Origin: Lachnospiraceae bacterium
GTDB taxonomy: Bacteria > Bacillota > Clostridia > Lachnospirales > Lachnospiraceae
DNA length: 64,000 nucleotides
Direction: 5' to 3'
NCBI GenBank assembly: GCA_017449075.1
Contig: JAFSKG010000011.1
Coordinates: 16,961 to 80,960 of the forward strand
The translations under genes were made by a program, and so were the position numbers. A model generated the notes under the pieces. That model was not told the origin of the DNA. It searched no databases and saw nothing but the letters and a program-made list of their open reading frames with translations. Position 1 is the first letter of the stretch; each line of letters begins with the position of its first letter. Positions 52,436-60,411 of the stretch are shown here, in pieces.

Positions 52436-53401
52436 TTACTCCCATTCAATAGTAGAAACTGGTTTATTTGAGAAATCAAGCAACACTCTGTTTATTCCTT
52501 TTACCTCTTTTATAATTCTATCACGAATCTTATATAATGTCTTGTAAGGTATCTCATGATATTTTGCAGTAACTGCATCTTTAGTATCCACTGCTCTTAT
52601 GATGCATGGCCAACCCATAAATCTTTTCCCATTTTTGATACCTGTGCTTTTAATATCAGGAACTACACAAAAATACTGCCAAGGCACATTTTTCAATTTT
52701 TCTATTTCTGTTCTTACTATATAATCTGCTTCTCTAAGTGCATGTAATCTATCTCTTGTGATACTTCCTGTACATCTAACTCCAAGACCTGGTCCTGGAA
52801 ATGGTTGTCTGTAGACCATGCTCTTTGGAAGTCCAAGAGCAAGTCCTACCACACGAACCTCGTCCTTATACAAAAATTTTACCGGCTCAATAAGTTTAAA
52901 GTTGAGATTCTTTGGCAAGCCACCTACATTGTGATGAGCCTTTACACCTTTTGATTCTATTATATCAGGATAAATTGTACCTTGCGCAAGAAACTTGATA
53001 TTTTTAATCTTCTTTGCTTCTTTTGCAAATACATCTATAAATACTTTTCCGATAATTTTACGTTTCTTTTCTGGATCAGAAACATTTTTAAGCTTTTGCA
53101 AAAACAAATTCTCAGCATTTACATATTTAAGATTAGTTTTAAAATTATTTCTAAAAACTTTTATAACCTGATCCGATTCGCCTTTTCTTAGAAGTCCATG
53201 GTTTACATGAATGCAAATTAGATTTTTTCCAATTGCCCTTGATAGCAATGCTGCAACTACTGATGAATCCACACCACCAGAAAGCGCAAGTATAACTTTT
53301 TCATTTCCTACTTGTCTCTTAATCTCTGCAATTTGCTCGCGAATAAACTTATCCGCCATAATTTTAGTACTAATTCTCTTAAAACTCTTTGGCCTCTCCA
53401 T
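52436..53401 (-). CDS. guaA: GMP synthase ATP-pyrophosphatase subunit (no glutaminase domain)
   Basis: 321 residues. It contains only the synthetase half of GMP synthase: the P-loop SGGVDSS (41-47), the dimerisation domain, and the ending VSTIEWE. The N-terminal class-I glutamine amidotransferase domain of usual bacterial GuaA (about 190 residues) is absent. Such split forms are known best from archaea. No free glutaminase subunit is encoded in this window, so it must be elsewhere or the enzyme uses ammonia. ATG 53401 is preferred, with GGAGTG upstream; the in-frame GTG at 53410 overlaps that motif. Confidence 0.9.
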   Translation of the reverse strand: MERPKSFKRISTKIMADKFIREQIAEIKRQVGNEKVILALSGGVDSSVVAALLSRAIGKNLICIHVNHGLLRKGESDQVIKVFRNNFKTNLKYVNAENLFLQKLKNVSDPEKKRKIIGKVFIDVFAKEAKKIKNIKFLAQGTIYPDIIESKGVKAHHNVGGLPKNLNFKLIEPVKFLYKDEVRVVGLALGLPKSMVYRQPFPGPGLGVRCTGSITRDRLHALREADYIVRTEIEKLKNVPWQYFCVVPDIKSTGIKNGKRFMGWPCIIRAVDTKDAVTAKYHEIPYKTLYKIRDRIIKEVKGINRVLLDFSNKPVSTIEWE

Positions 53402-53422
53402 AATTTTCACTCCATTTATATT

Positions 53423-54700
53423 TTACTCTGATATATCCATTATAGACATGTTTTTTGATTTCCTGTCATAGATAAATCTAAATTTTCTCTTTTCTATCAA
53501 TCCCTTTCTCGGTGTTATTCTTCCTTGAGCTAATATATTTACCCTATTGCTTGTTACTGATTTTTGCTCTATAACATTGAATGCTATGGTTTTAGGAAGT
53601 TGAGGACTTGTGTTTGCGGTATTCACCAAAGAATTTTTTAATTTTACAAAACTTTCTTCCAATGCTTCGTTAATTCTTTTTACTTCTCTTTCATCTGCAC
53701 CATCCATAACAGGCACATAGTAAATTATATTGCATTTGAGGTCACCCTTCTGTACTGTCTCTCTCTCTTGTCTTATATTCTTTACATATAATTCATATTT
53801 CTTTTCTGGGTCTACGCCTTTTATGACACCAGATAAATTGGATTTCACATTTGCAGCTTCCACAGTCTCCGATGAACCAGGGTGCTCATAGTATACATAA
53901 GTTTCTCTTGTCACTGCAACTCCTTCTGCACCTTGAACTAATACTCTTCCATCTTCATCCACATACGCACCATCTGGAGTTGCCTGGTCTTTAAGCATAG
54001 CCCCATCTGCACCTACATAATACTCTCCGTCTATCCAAGAATTAACTACAAGTTTTCCATCTATGTCAAAATAATATTTTTGTTCAACACCATTTTCATC
54101 TGTCTCCGTTACCCAATCATCTACAACTGGGTCACCGAATTTATCAAAGGCATAGAAAAAACCATCTCTTTTAACCCACATATCTTTAAGTTCAAGTACA
54201 GGCTGCGAAGTTTCTTCAACTATTCTATCTCCTGTTGGTGAGAGGACTAATTCATCATATAATGCCGCTGATTCTAATTCTCTTCTCAATTTTTCATCTG
54301 CAATTCGCTGTTTTATTATAGGTAGCAAAAAGGTAAAAAATGAAATTAGTAGCATTACAAATACTATTGCAAGAGATGTAAAAATAACTCCCTTTGACAT
54401 CTTTTTATTTTTTCTTTTTACACCACTTTTTAAATCTTCTTTTCGGTAAAACTCTAATACATCAACTGCATTTTCACCTCTAAGTTCCTTTTGAAGTTTC
54501 TTAATGTTTCCATCTACATATAATGGGATGCCACAGTATGGACAAAATACTGCATCTTTATCAATTTTTTTATCACAAGTATCACAGATTTTAGATGCCT
54601 TCATTTTTTTGTTTTCGGCATTTAAAAACTGCTCGCAGTGACACGAACCATTTTCTAATTCCAATCCACAAAATTTACAATATATCTTTTTCTCTTTCAT
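53423..54700 (-). CDS. Zinc-ribbon membrane protein with wall-binding-type repeats
   Basis: 425 residues. Two Cys-rich ribbons at the N-terminus (CKFCG...CHCEQF and CDTCDKKIDKDAVFCPYCG) are cytosolic. A membrane helix follows at about 106-127. Outside are repeats such as NGVEQKYYFDIDGKLVVNSW and a C-terminal domain (about 295-425) with CNIIYYVPVMDGADEREVKRIN, related in pattern to that of the proteins at 49571 and 58388. A zinc ribbon inside and wall-binding repeats outside suggest an envelope sensor or scaffold; this is inference. The start has no Shine-Dalgarno sequence, and TATAAT ends 7 nt before the ATG, so the mRNA may be leaderless. Confidence 0.75.
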   Translation of the reverse strand: MKEKKIYCKFCGLELENGSCHCEQFLNAENKKMKASKICDTCDKKIDKDAVFCPYCGIPLYVDGNIKKLQKELRGENAVDVLEFYRKEDLKSGVKRKNKKMSKGVIFTSLAIVFVMLLISFFTFLLPIIKQRIADEKLRRELESAALYDELVLSPTGDRIVEETSQPVLELKDMWVKRDGFFYAFDKFGDPVVDDWVTETDENGVEQKYYFDIDGKLVVNSWIDGEYYVGADGAMLKDQATPDGAYVDEDGRVLVQGAEGVAVTRETYVYYEHPGSSETVEAANVKSNLSGVIKGVDPEKKYELYVKNIRQERETVQKGDLKCNIIYYVPVMDGADEREVKRINEALEESFVKLKNSLVNTANTSPQLPKTIAFNVIEQKSVTSNRVNILAQGRITPRKGLIEKRKFRFIYDRKSKNMSIMDISE

Positions 54701-54773
54701 AACTATTATTATACTATCAATTTATGTCCAATTTTTGTATTTTTTTCTAGATAAATATATTTCCTTTAACATT

Positions 54774-54793
54774 GTATGGGCGAGTTTTATGAG
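54774..54793. repeat. GTAGGGG-family locus 13: decayed A module at a stop codon
   Basis: GTATGGGCGAGTTTTATGAG at 54774-54793. Read on minus it supplies the TAA stop and part of the last codons of the MATE gene. Confidence 0.65.
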
Positions 54794-56181
54794 CTCTCTT
54801 GTCTGTTTTGATAATATCTCTTTTGCTCTTCTGTAGGTCTTATATATACATCTTTCCACTTATGTTTCTTATAGTATCTATACATTAGATAGCCATAAGA
54901 GTTCATCACTACCCAACCTATTATAGTTCCCCACGCAACTGAGTCAAATTTTAATACATCAATAAACTGATATACAACCCAAACTTTAATTAAGATATTT
55001 ATTAGAGAGCTATAAAGTGTTAGGCTCATATTTCCCATTCCTCTAAAGAAGCATTGCAATGTATTTACAAAACCTACAAGGAAATATCCGAATGCCATTA
55101 TATGAAGATATCCGTATCCAAGTTCTACAACCTCAGTACTTCCCTTTGGACTAAGTGCTACCATTATATCATATTTAAAGAAAAATAAAATTGAAAAAAT
55201 AATCGCTGCAAATCCCATCTCAAGCACTGCGCCTTTTTTAAATATCTCATATATTAAGTCATTTCTCTTAGCACCACGGCACTGAGCAACATAGGTCATT
55301 ATTCCCATTCCTATGTTTTGTGCTGGTAAGATTGCAAAATTATCAATTCTACTTATTATACCATTTGCCGCAACTGCTGCAACTCCCAATGTATTTACCT
55401 TTGCCAATATGAGAGTTCTTCCAAGTGGCGGAACTGCTTGCTGAATTGCTGTGATTATACCATCTCTAAATGTTCTAATAAGAAGTCTTCTCTTCACAAC
55501 CATGTCTTGTAAGCCAAGTCTTAGTTCTTTTATACTTATCTGTACATAGATATAAGTTATAAGACATGTGCTTACTTGAGCAACAACCGTTGCGATAGAT
55601 GCTCCTGCTACTCCCCATTTAAAATTAATTACAAATACTAAATCAAGTATAATATTTATTACAGCCGACAGTGCAAGAAAGAATGTTGGTATTTTACTAT
55701 TTCCCATCGCCTTAAGAGTGTTTCCAAAAACATTATACACAAATACAAAAGGCAAACCTATACATGCAATTCGTAAATACAAAATTGCATCCGGAACTAT
55801 CTCTATTGGAACTTGCATTATGCTAAATAATTCATCTGCAAAGATTGCTATAAGTACACTTACTGAAATTGCAAAAATTGATCCCGCTATAAAGACTGTG
55901 GATACTTCAAGTTTCACACCTATCATATCCTTAGCACCAAAGTACTCGCTTATTATTACAGATGCTCCCATGCATAGACCATAAAAGAATAAAAGTATGA
56001 GAGAACTTATTTGTCCCGCATTTGAAACTGCACCAAGACCAACTTCTCCAACAAACTTTGATATAACAATTGCATCAACCAAATCATAGGAAAGTAAAAC
56101 TATATTTCCTATAATAAGTGGAACGGCAAACCAGAAAAGTTTCTGAATTATATTATTTTTTTCTATCTGTTCATATTTCAT
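54787..56181 (-). CDS. MATE family efflux transporter
   Basis: 464 residues with about 12 helices in two MATE halves. Typical blocks are LFWFAVPLIIGNIVLLSYDLVDAIVISKFVG and, in the second half, AAVAANGIISRIDNFAILPAQNIGMG. It exports organic cations or drugs using Na+ or H+; substrate unknown. No clear ribosome binding site precedes the ATG, and the thioredoxin terminator lies only 3 nt upstream. A TATAAT on the far side of that hairpin (56221-56215 region, minus strand) could start its transcript. The last residues and the stop codon come from a decayed repeat module. Confidence 0.88.
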   Translation of the reverse strand: MKYEQIEKNNIIQKLFWFAVPLIIGNIVLLSYDLVDAIVISKFVGEVGLGAVSNAGQISSLILLFFYGLCMGASVIISEYFGAKDMIGVKLEVSTVFIAGSIFAISVSVLIAIFADELFSIMQVPIEIVPDAILYLRIACIGLPFVFVYNVFGNTLKAMGNSKIPTFFLALSAVINIILDLVFVINFKWGVAGASIATVVAQVSTCLITYIYVQISIKELRLGLQDMVVKRRLLIRTFRDGIITAIQQAVPPLGRTLILAKVNTLGVAAVAANGIISRIDNFAILPAQNIGMGIMTYVAQCRGAKRNDLIYEIFKKGAVLEMGFAAIIFSILFFFKYDIMVALSPKGSTEVVELGYGYLHIMAFGYFLVGFVNTLQCFFRGMGNMSLTLYSSLINILIKVWVVYQFIDVLKFDSVAWGTIIGWVVMNSYGYLMYRYYKKHKWKDVYIRPTEEQKRYYQNRQESS

Positions 56182-56183
56182 AT

Positions 56184-56215
56184 AAAAAATATCGCCCGTA
56201 TACTACGGACGATAT
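56184..56215 (-). terminator. Terminator after trxA
   Basis: On minus, ATATCGTCCGTA and TACGGGCGATAT pair around GTA (one mismatch position) and are followed by TTTTT. It sits between the trxA stop and the MATE start. Confidence 0.75.
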
Positions 56216-56234
56216 TATAACACATAATTAAATA

Positions 56235-56540
56235 TTATTTAAGCATTGCGAGTATTTGTTCTTTTGACTCAGCACCAACCAATGTATTAACAACCTTACC
56301 ATCTTTAAATGCTAAGAGTGTAGGAACAACTGAGATTTTAAACTGCTGTGCTAACTCCATATTTTCATCTACATCTGCTTTACAGACTTTAATGTCTGGA
56401 TTTTCATCAGCAATTTCTTTTATAGTTGGTGCAAGCATAGCACATGGTCCACACCATGTTGCCCAAAAGTCAACTAGTACTGGCTTATCTGATTTCAAAA
56501 CTTCACTTTCAAAATTTTCTTTGTTTATTACAACTTCCAT
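56235..56540 (-). CDS. trxA: Thioredoxin
   Basis: 101 residues. The redox motif is WCGPC (29-33) in VLVDFWATWCGPC, with the cis-proline loop SVVPTLLAFKDG. It reduces protein disulphides in the cytosol. ATG 56540 is chosen because GGAGGAG lies just upstream; a longer frame to 56660 would only translate repeat modules. The gene follows an FTR-like protein gene on the same strand, which suggests how it is re-reduced. No NADPH thioredoxin reductase is in the window. Confidence 0.95.
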   Translation of the reverse strand: MEVVINKENFESEVLKSDKPVLVDFWATWCGPCAMLAPTIKEIADENPDIKVCKADVDENMELAQQFKISVVPTLLAFKDGKVVNTLVGAESKEQILAMLK

Positions 56541-56552
56541 ATCTCCTCCTTT

Positions 56553-56604
56553 GCCTCTCGCATAGCTCGCGACTACAATGTACGGGCGAACTTCACGAGC
56601 CCTA
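56553..56604. repeat. GTAGGGG-family locus 14: A' and A modules
   Basis: GCCTCTCGC...GCTCGCGACTAC (56553-56576) and TACGGGCGAACTTCACGAG plus CCC (56581-56603). On the minus strand one end supplies the TAG stop of the FTR-like gene (56604-56602, TAGGGCTCG) and the other adjoins the trxA ribosome binding site. Confidence 0.82.
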
Positions 56605-56799
56605 CTTTTCTTTAAAATATAACTTGCAGTGACAATATCCTTCAAAGTCTGGGTCTGCAACCTGCTCCCTAAACTCTTTACACATGCACATAGTATCCTC
56701 TGTCATATCGAGTCTACATGGGCAGTGTCCATTTTTCTTTGCAAGTCCTGCTCTGATTTTTTCAACTATTTCCTTGTTTTCATTAAAAGATAACTTCAT
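56602..56799 (-). CDS. Ferredoxin-thioredoxin reductase catalytic-chain-like protein
   Basis: 65 residues with six cysteines as three CxC pairs: CPC (26-28), CMC (38-40) and CHC (56-58). This is the pattern of the FTR catalytic chain, which uses a [4Fe-4S] cluster beside a disulphide to pass ferredoxin electrons to thioredoxin. It is much shorter than the plant and cyanobacterial chain, and spacing between the CxC pairs differs, as in small anaerobe homologues. GGAGAAGA precedes the ATG. It overlaps the metallo-hydrolase gene by 17 nt and lies upstream of trxA. A thioredoxin-reducing role is inferred from family and neighbour. Confidence 0.85.
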   Translation of the reverse strand: MKLSFNENKEIVEKIRAGLAKKNGHCPCRLDMTEDTMCMCKEFREQVADPDFEGYCHCKLYFKEK

Positions 56800-57481
56800 T
56801 GTCTTCTCCTTTCCTGTTATTTATTTTTATTTCTTTTTCAATTATTTCTTTTACTTCTATATCCTTATCAATTAACTCTATAAATTTTTTTCCGAGTTCA
56901 TATTCTCCTACAACATTTCCGTAATGAGTTGGTATAACAAGTTTTGGTTTCATTTCATTTACAAACTTTGCTGCCTCTTCATAATTCATAGTATAAGTCC
57001 CGCCAATCGGCACAAGTGCTACATCACATTTAACATTTTTTGCCTCTTCTGTAGCATCAGTATCTCCTGCCACGTAAAATCTTTTTCCATTTACATCAAG
57101 CACAAACCCAAGCCAGTTAAATGTTTTTTGGTGAAACTGCTTATTTATATTATAAGCTGGGATTGCTTCAACTTTTATATTTTGTTCAAGCTCAACTTTG
57201 TCGCCTGGATTAAGCTGAATAATTCGTGCCAAATCTCTTATGCCACCATCTGAGGCAAGTGTCTTAGCTATAGTCACTGGGCAGATAAATTTCGTTTTAT
57301 CATTCATAGCATTTTGAAAGCTTTTTGGGTCGAGATGGTCATAGTGATCATGTGTCACAAAAATGTAGTCAGCGTCATTAAACTTACCTCTTAATTCAAA
57401 TGGGTCAAAGTAAAATATCTTTCCACTTTCAGTTATTTTTATACTTGAATGAGTGTTTATTTTTATATTTAAATTATCCAT
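56783..57481 (-). CDS. Metallo-beta-lactamase fold hydrolase (UlaG/Lactamase_B_3 type)
   Basis: 232 residues. The metal motif is THDHYDHLD, with later ligands in YVAGDTDAT and IPTHYG. This group of soluble metal-dependent hydrolases is broad and its substrate cannot be told. It lies 5 nt after the DegV gene and overlaps the FTR-like gene, so these genes share a transcript. A second protein with the same fold is encoded at 61514 as part of a fusion. Confidence 0.88.
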   Translation of the reverse strand: MDNLNIKINTHSSIKITESGKIFYFDPFELRGKFNDADYIFVTHDHYDHLDPKSFQNAMNDKTKFICPVTIAKTLASDGGIRDLARIIQLNPGDKVELEQNIKVEAIPAYNINKQFHQKTFNWLGFVLDVNGKRFYVAGDTDATEEAKNVKCDVALVPIGGTYTMNYEEAAKFVNEMKPKLVIPTHYGNVVGEYELGKKFIELIDKDIEVKEIIEKEIKINNRKGEDNEVIF

Positions 57482-57486
57482 TAATT

Positions 57487-58374
57487 TTAATCTACTCTTT
57501 CATCACCTACAAAAAATAATGCAACTGTACCCGGGCCCGTATGGCAACCTATAACTGTCCCTATATTATATATTTGTACTTTTCCATCAAGTTTTTTAAA
57601 TGTAGCTTCAATTTTTTCTGCAACTTCGTTTGCATCATCAAAGCACGCAGAACAACTTATAAAACATTTACCTTTATAATCGATTCCATCTTCTGCATGT
57701 TCTTTCATCTTTTCAACTATTCTATCAATAACATTTTTCTTGCCACGGATTTTTTCTCTTGCTTGCAACATTCCCCTATAATCAACATTTAATAACGGGC
57801 AAATAGAAAGCATCTTTCCTACAAATCCTGCAGTCTTTGAAACTCGACCGCCCCTTATAAGACAAGTCAAGTCTGTTGTAAAAAACCAATGGTGAATATT
57901 TAGTTTATTTTTTTCTGCCCACTCATAGAGTTCATCTATTTGCATTCCATCTTTTTTCTTTTCTGCCATAAGGTCAATTAGAAGTCCGAAACCTGATGAA
58001 GCAGCAAGAGAATCTATTATAAGTATTTTTCTATCTGGGTATTTGCTGCCAAGCATCTCTTTTGCCATATTTGCAGAATTAATTACACCAGATATTCCAG
58101 ATGAAAGACATACGTGGAGTATATCAAAACCTTCTTTCAAATATTTTTCAAAAAACTCTTCAAACTGTTTTTCATTTACTTGAGAGGTTTTAACATTTGC
58201 ACCTGCACCGACTTTTTTGTAAAACTCATCAAAAGAAATTGATTTTCCCAAATCATCAACATATTGCTTACCATCCATCTCAAATGTAAACGAAACAAAT
58301 GGAACATCTATTCTCTTAAAATGCTCTTCAGATAAATCTGCAGTTGAACAACAACTTAAAATATACTTACTCAT
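57487..58374 (-). CDS. DegV family protein (fatty-acid binding)
   Basis: 295 residues, usual length. Signatures are the N-terminal ILSCCSTADLSEEHF, the TSQVNEKQFEEFFEKYL segment, LSSGISGVINSANMA and the C-terminal IGCHTGPGTVALFFVGD. Members bind a fatty acid (FakB proteins), delivering it to a kinase, FakA, not in this window. GAGAGGG precedes the start, 13 nt after the secreted repeat protein gene. Confidence 0.92.
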   Translation of the reverse strand: MSKYILSCCSTADLSEEHFKRIDVPFVSFTFEMDGKQYVDDLGKSISFDEFYKKVGAGANVKTSQVNEKQFEEFFEKYLKEGFDILHVCLSSGISGVINSANMAKEMLGSKYPDRKILIIDSLAASSGFGLLIDLMAEKKKDGMQIDELYEWAEKNKLNIHHWFFTTDLTCLIRGGRVSKTAGFVGKMLSICPLLNVDYRGMLQAREKIRGKKNVIDRIVEKMKEHAEDGIDYKGKCFISCSACFDDANEVAEKIEATFKKLDGKVQIYNIGTVIGCHTGPGTVALFFVGDERVD

Positions 58375-58387
58375 CTAACCCTCTCAG

Positions 58388-58963
58388 TTAATTTACATTT
58401 CTCATAGCCCACATCTCAAACTTTTTAGTATCTATATAAAGATTAAACATTCCTCCACCAAAATAACCAAGTCCAATTACACCTCTTTGGTTATATGCCT
58501 CTAGCATTTCGCCAATCTCTATCTCTGTCATAAGGAATAACCCATTGAGTTTTGTTTCTTCATAATACTTTGTTATAGTATTTTGAAATTCTTTTTTTAT
58601 GAATTCATTTATTGCATCTGCATTTGTTCCACCAATTATAGGTCTTGGAACTGAAATTTTAGTTTTGTACTTTCTGTTTTTTTCATCTTTTCCTTCCATG
58701 TAAAAGGTAACTCTTTCGCTTCCTACAAGCTTAATCTCTTTCAAGGGTTCTGTCGGAAGCCAATAACCTTGTGTATCAAAATAGTAATTTACGCCGTCAA
58801 TATTTTTCCATGTATTCTTTAAAAGTTCCCCGTTTTCTTCGTACAGCCAATTGCCGCGACCATCATCAATCCAGCCATCAGCAAACGATGCAAATGGTAA
58901 AATCAGTATAAATAATAGTGCTATAATATATATTTTTTTATTTAAGTACTTCATCATAAACAT
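58388..58963 (-). CDS. Secreted protein with a wall-binding-type repeat and alpha/beta C-terminal domain
   Basis: 191 residues from ATG 58963 (58954 is equally possible). A signal peptide ends near ILPFASFA. One choline/glucan-binding-type repeat pair follows: GRGNWLYEENGELLKNTWKN and VNYYFDTQGYW. The C-terminal domain contains KTKISVPRPIIGGTNADAIN, sharing the P-I-x-x-G and following I-N pattern with the proteins at 49571 and 53423. No ribosome binding site is evident. TATAAT lies about 16 nt before the ATG. Envelope location is inferred; function unknown. Confidence 0.7.
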   Translation of the reverse strand: MFMMKYLNKKIYIIALLFILILPFASFADGWIDDGRGNWLYEENGELLKNTWKNIDGVNYYFDTQGYWLPTEPLKEIKLVGSERVTFYMEGKDEKNRKYKTKISVPRPIIGGTNADAINEFIKKEFQNTITKYYEETKLNGLFLMTEIEIGEMLEAYNQRGVIGLGYFGGGMFNLYIDTKKFEMWAMRNVN

Positions 58964-59013
58964 ATCTTGGGAATCTTTGATTATATTACTTATACCCAGT
59001 AATACTATTTTAG

Positions 59014-59042
59014 TAGAAATTAAGCAAAAAATCAATTATAAT
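59014..59042 (+). promoter_or_regulatory. Aminotransferase promoter giving a probable leaderless mRNA
   Basis: TAGAAA (59014-59019), 17 bp, TATAAT (59037-59042); the ATG follows at 59051 with no Shine-Dalgarno sequence. Confidence 0.6.
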
Positions 59043-59050
59043 TATATACT

Positions 59051-60241
59051 ATGATAAATAAAGATATGCTTTCCCTTGGCGAAAAGCGTTCTGCAATCCG
59101 CGAACTCTTTGAAGAGGGCAAAATTTTAAAAGAAAAATATGGTAGTGACAAAGTTTTTGATTTCTCTATAGGAAATCCTAGTGTGCCATGCCCAGATGAA
59201 TTTAACGCAGCTATTAAAAATGCAGTAAATGCAAATGCTCCTGACTTACATGGCTACACCTCTGCAGCTGGCGATAAAAAAACTCGTGATGCCATCTCTA
59301 CTTACCTTAATAAAACTTATGGTGCCAAAACAACTGGCGATCTTATTTATATGACAGTTGGTGCTGCAGCTGCTCTCTCTATAACTCTTAGAGCTCTTTC
59401 CTCATCAGATATGAGTGACGAAGTAATAGTTTTTGCTCCATTTTTTCCAGAATATTCTGTATTTATAAAAAATGCAAATGCAAAAGTCATATCTGTCGCT
59501 CCAAACCTTAATACATTCTATCCTGATATGAATGATTTTGAAAATAAAATCACAAAAAATACTGCCGCAGTAATTATCAATTCACCAAATAATCCAACTG
59601 GTGTATACTATAATAAAAGTGTGCTGGAAAGCATTTGCAAAATTCTTGATAAAAAACAAAGAGAATTTGATCATCCAATATATCTTATATCGGATGAACC
59701 ATATAGAGAACTACTCTACACTTATGATAAATATGATTTTATAACTAATTTTTATGACAACTCTATTATCACTTATTCATTTTCAAAAGCACTTTCAATT
59801 CCTGGAGAAAGGGTTGGCTATATACTCGTAAATCCAAAATGTGAAAATGCATCTCAGGTGTTTTCTGCAATCTGTGGTGCGGGAAGGTCTCTTGGATATG
59901 TGTGTGCTACAAGTTTATTTCAGTTTGTGGTTCCACATTGCCTCAACCTCACATCAGATACAAATGTATATAAAAGAAATGCCGAAATACTTTATAAAGA
60001 GCTATCTAACATCGGATACAAAGTTGTAAAACCAGACGGAGCATTCTATTTATTTGTAAAGGCTCCTATAGATGATGACAATGCATTTTCAAAAAAAGCA
60101 CTTGAGTATAATATATTAATTGTTCCAAGCGAAAGTTTCGGGATAAAGGGTTATGTGCGAATAGCAACCTGCGTTACAGAAAAGATGGTGCTCGCATCAC
60201 TTCCAAAGTTCCGCGAACTGTTTGTTCACTATAATTCATAA
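59051..60241 (+). CDS. Class I/II pyridoxal-phosphate aminotransferase
   Basis: 396 residues of the aspartate aminotransferase fold. SPNNPTGVYY and ISDEPYRELLY bind the cofactor; the PLP lysine is in YSFSKALSIPGERVGY. IRIA/VRIATCV near the end carries the carboxylate-binding arginine. Aspartate, alanine or aromatic substrates are possible. The following gene is pheA, so phenylpyruvate transamination is an attractive reading, but it is only context. The start is the ATG 8 nt after a TATAAT box. Confidence 0.88.
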   Translation: MINKDMLSLGEKRSAIRELFEEGKILKEKYGSDKVFDFSIGNPSVPCPDEFNAAIKNAVNANAPDLHGYTSAAGDKKTRDAISTYLNKTYGAKTTGDLIYMTVGAAAALSITLRALSSSDMSDEVIVFAPFFPEYSVFIKNANAKVISVAPNLNTFYPDMNDFENKITKNTAAVIINSPNNPTGVYYNKSVLESICKILDKKQREFDHPIYLISDEPYRELLYTYDKYDFITNFYDNSIITYSFSKALSIPGERVGYILVNPKCENASQVFSAICGAGRSLGYVCATSLFQFVVPHCLNLTSDTNVYKRNAEILYKELSNIGYKVVKPDGAFYLFVKAPIDDDNAFSKKALEYNILIVPSESFGIKGYVRIATCVTEKMVLASLPKFRELFVHYNS

Positions 60242-60249
60242 TGCATAAT

Positions 60250-60334
60250 ATTCTCACAGCAAACAGCACGAAAATGCCGGTGGGTAACCTATGGATAGAA
60301 CCGAAGCATTTTCTTAGCTATTTGCTGTGAGAAT
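60250..60334 (+). ncRNA. 85-nt structured hairpin upstream of pheA (unidentified)
   Basis: ATTCTCACAGCAAA (60250-60263) and TTTGCTGTGAGAAT (60321-60334) are perfect 14-bp arms. Inside, GAAAATGC pairs with GCATTTTC, and CGG with CCG, around TGGGTAACCTATGGATAG. No T-run follows, so it is not a normal terminator. I do not recognise it as a known riboswitch. It may be a cis-regulatory RNA of pheA or a small mobile palindrome. Confidence 0.55.
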
Positions 60335-60375
60335 AATAAAAATTATAAATAGTAAACAAACACTTACGGAATACG

Positions 60376-60399
60376 TGTAGGGGCGAGCATTGCGAGCCC
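60376..60399 (+). repeat. GTAGGGG-family locus 15: A module
   Basis: GTAGGGGCGAGCATTGCGAG plus CCC, adjoining the pheA ribosome binding site GAAGGAG. Confidence 0.85.
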
Positions 60400-60411
60400 G
60401 AAGGAGAAGAA

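Noticed and set aside
56541-56660. N-terminal extension of thioredoxin
   Set aside because: The extra 40 codons translate the GTAGGGG-family repeat modules, and the GGAGGAG ribosome binding site sits directly before the inner ATG at 56540.
60250-60334. T-box or known riboswitch before pheA
   Set aside because: No T-box specifier or TGGNACCGCG sequence, no terminator T-run, and no match to aptamer landmarks that I know.
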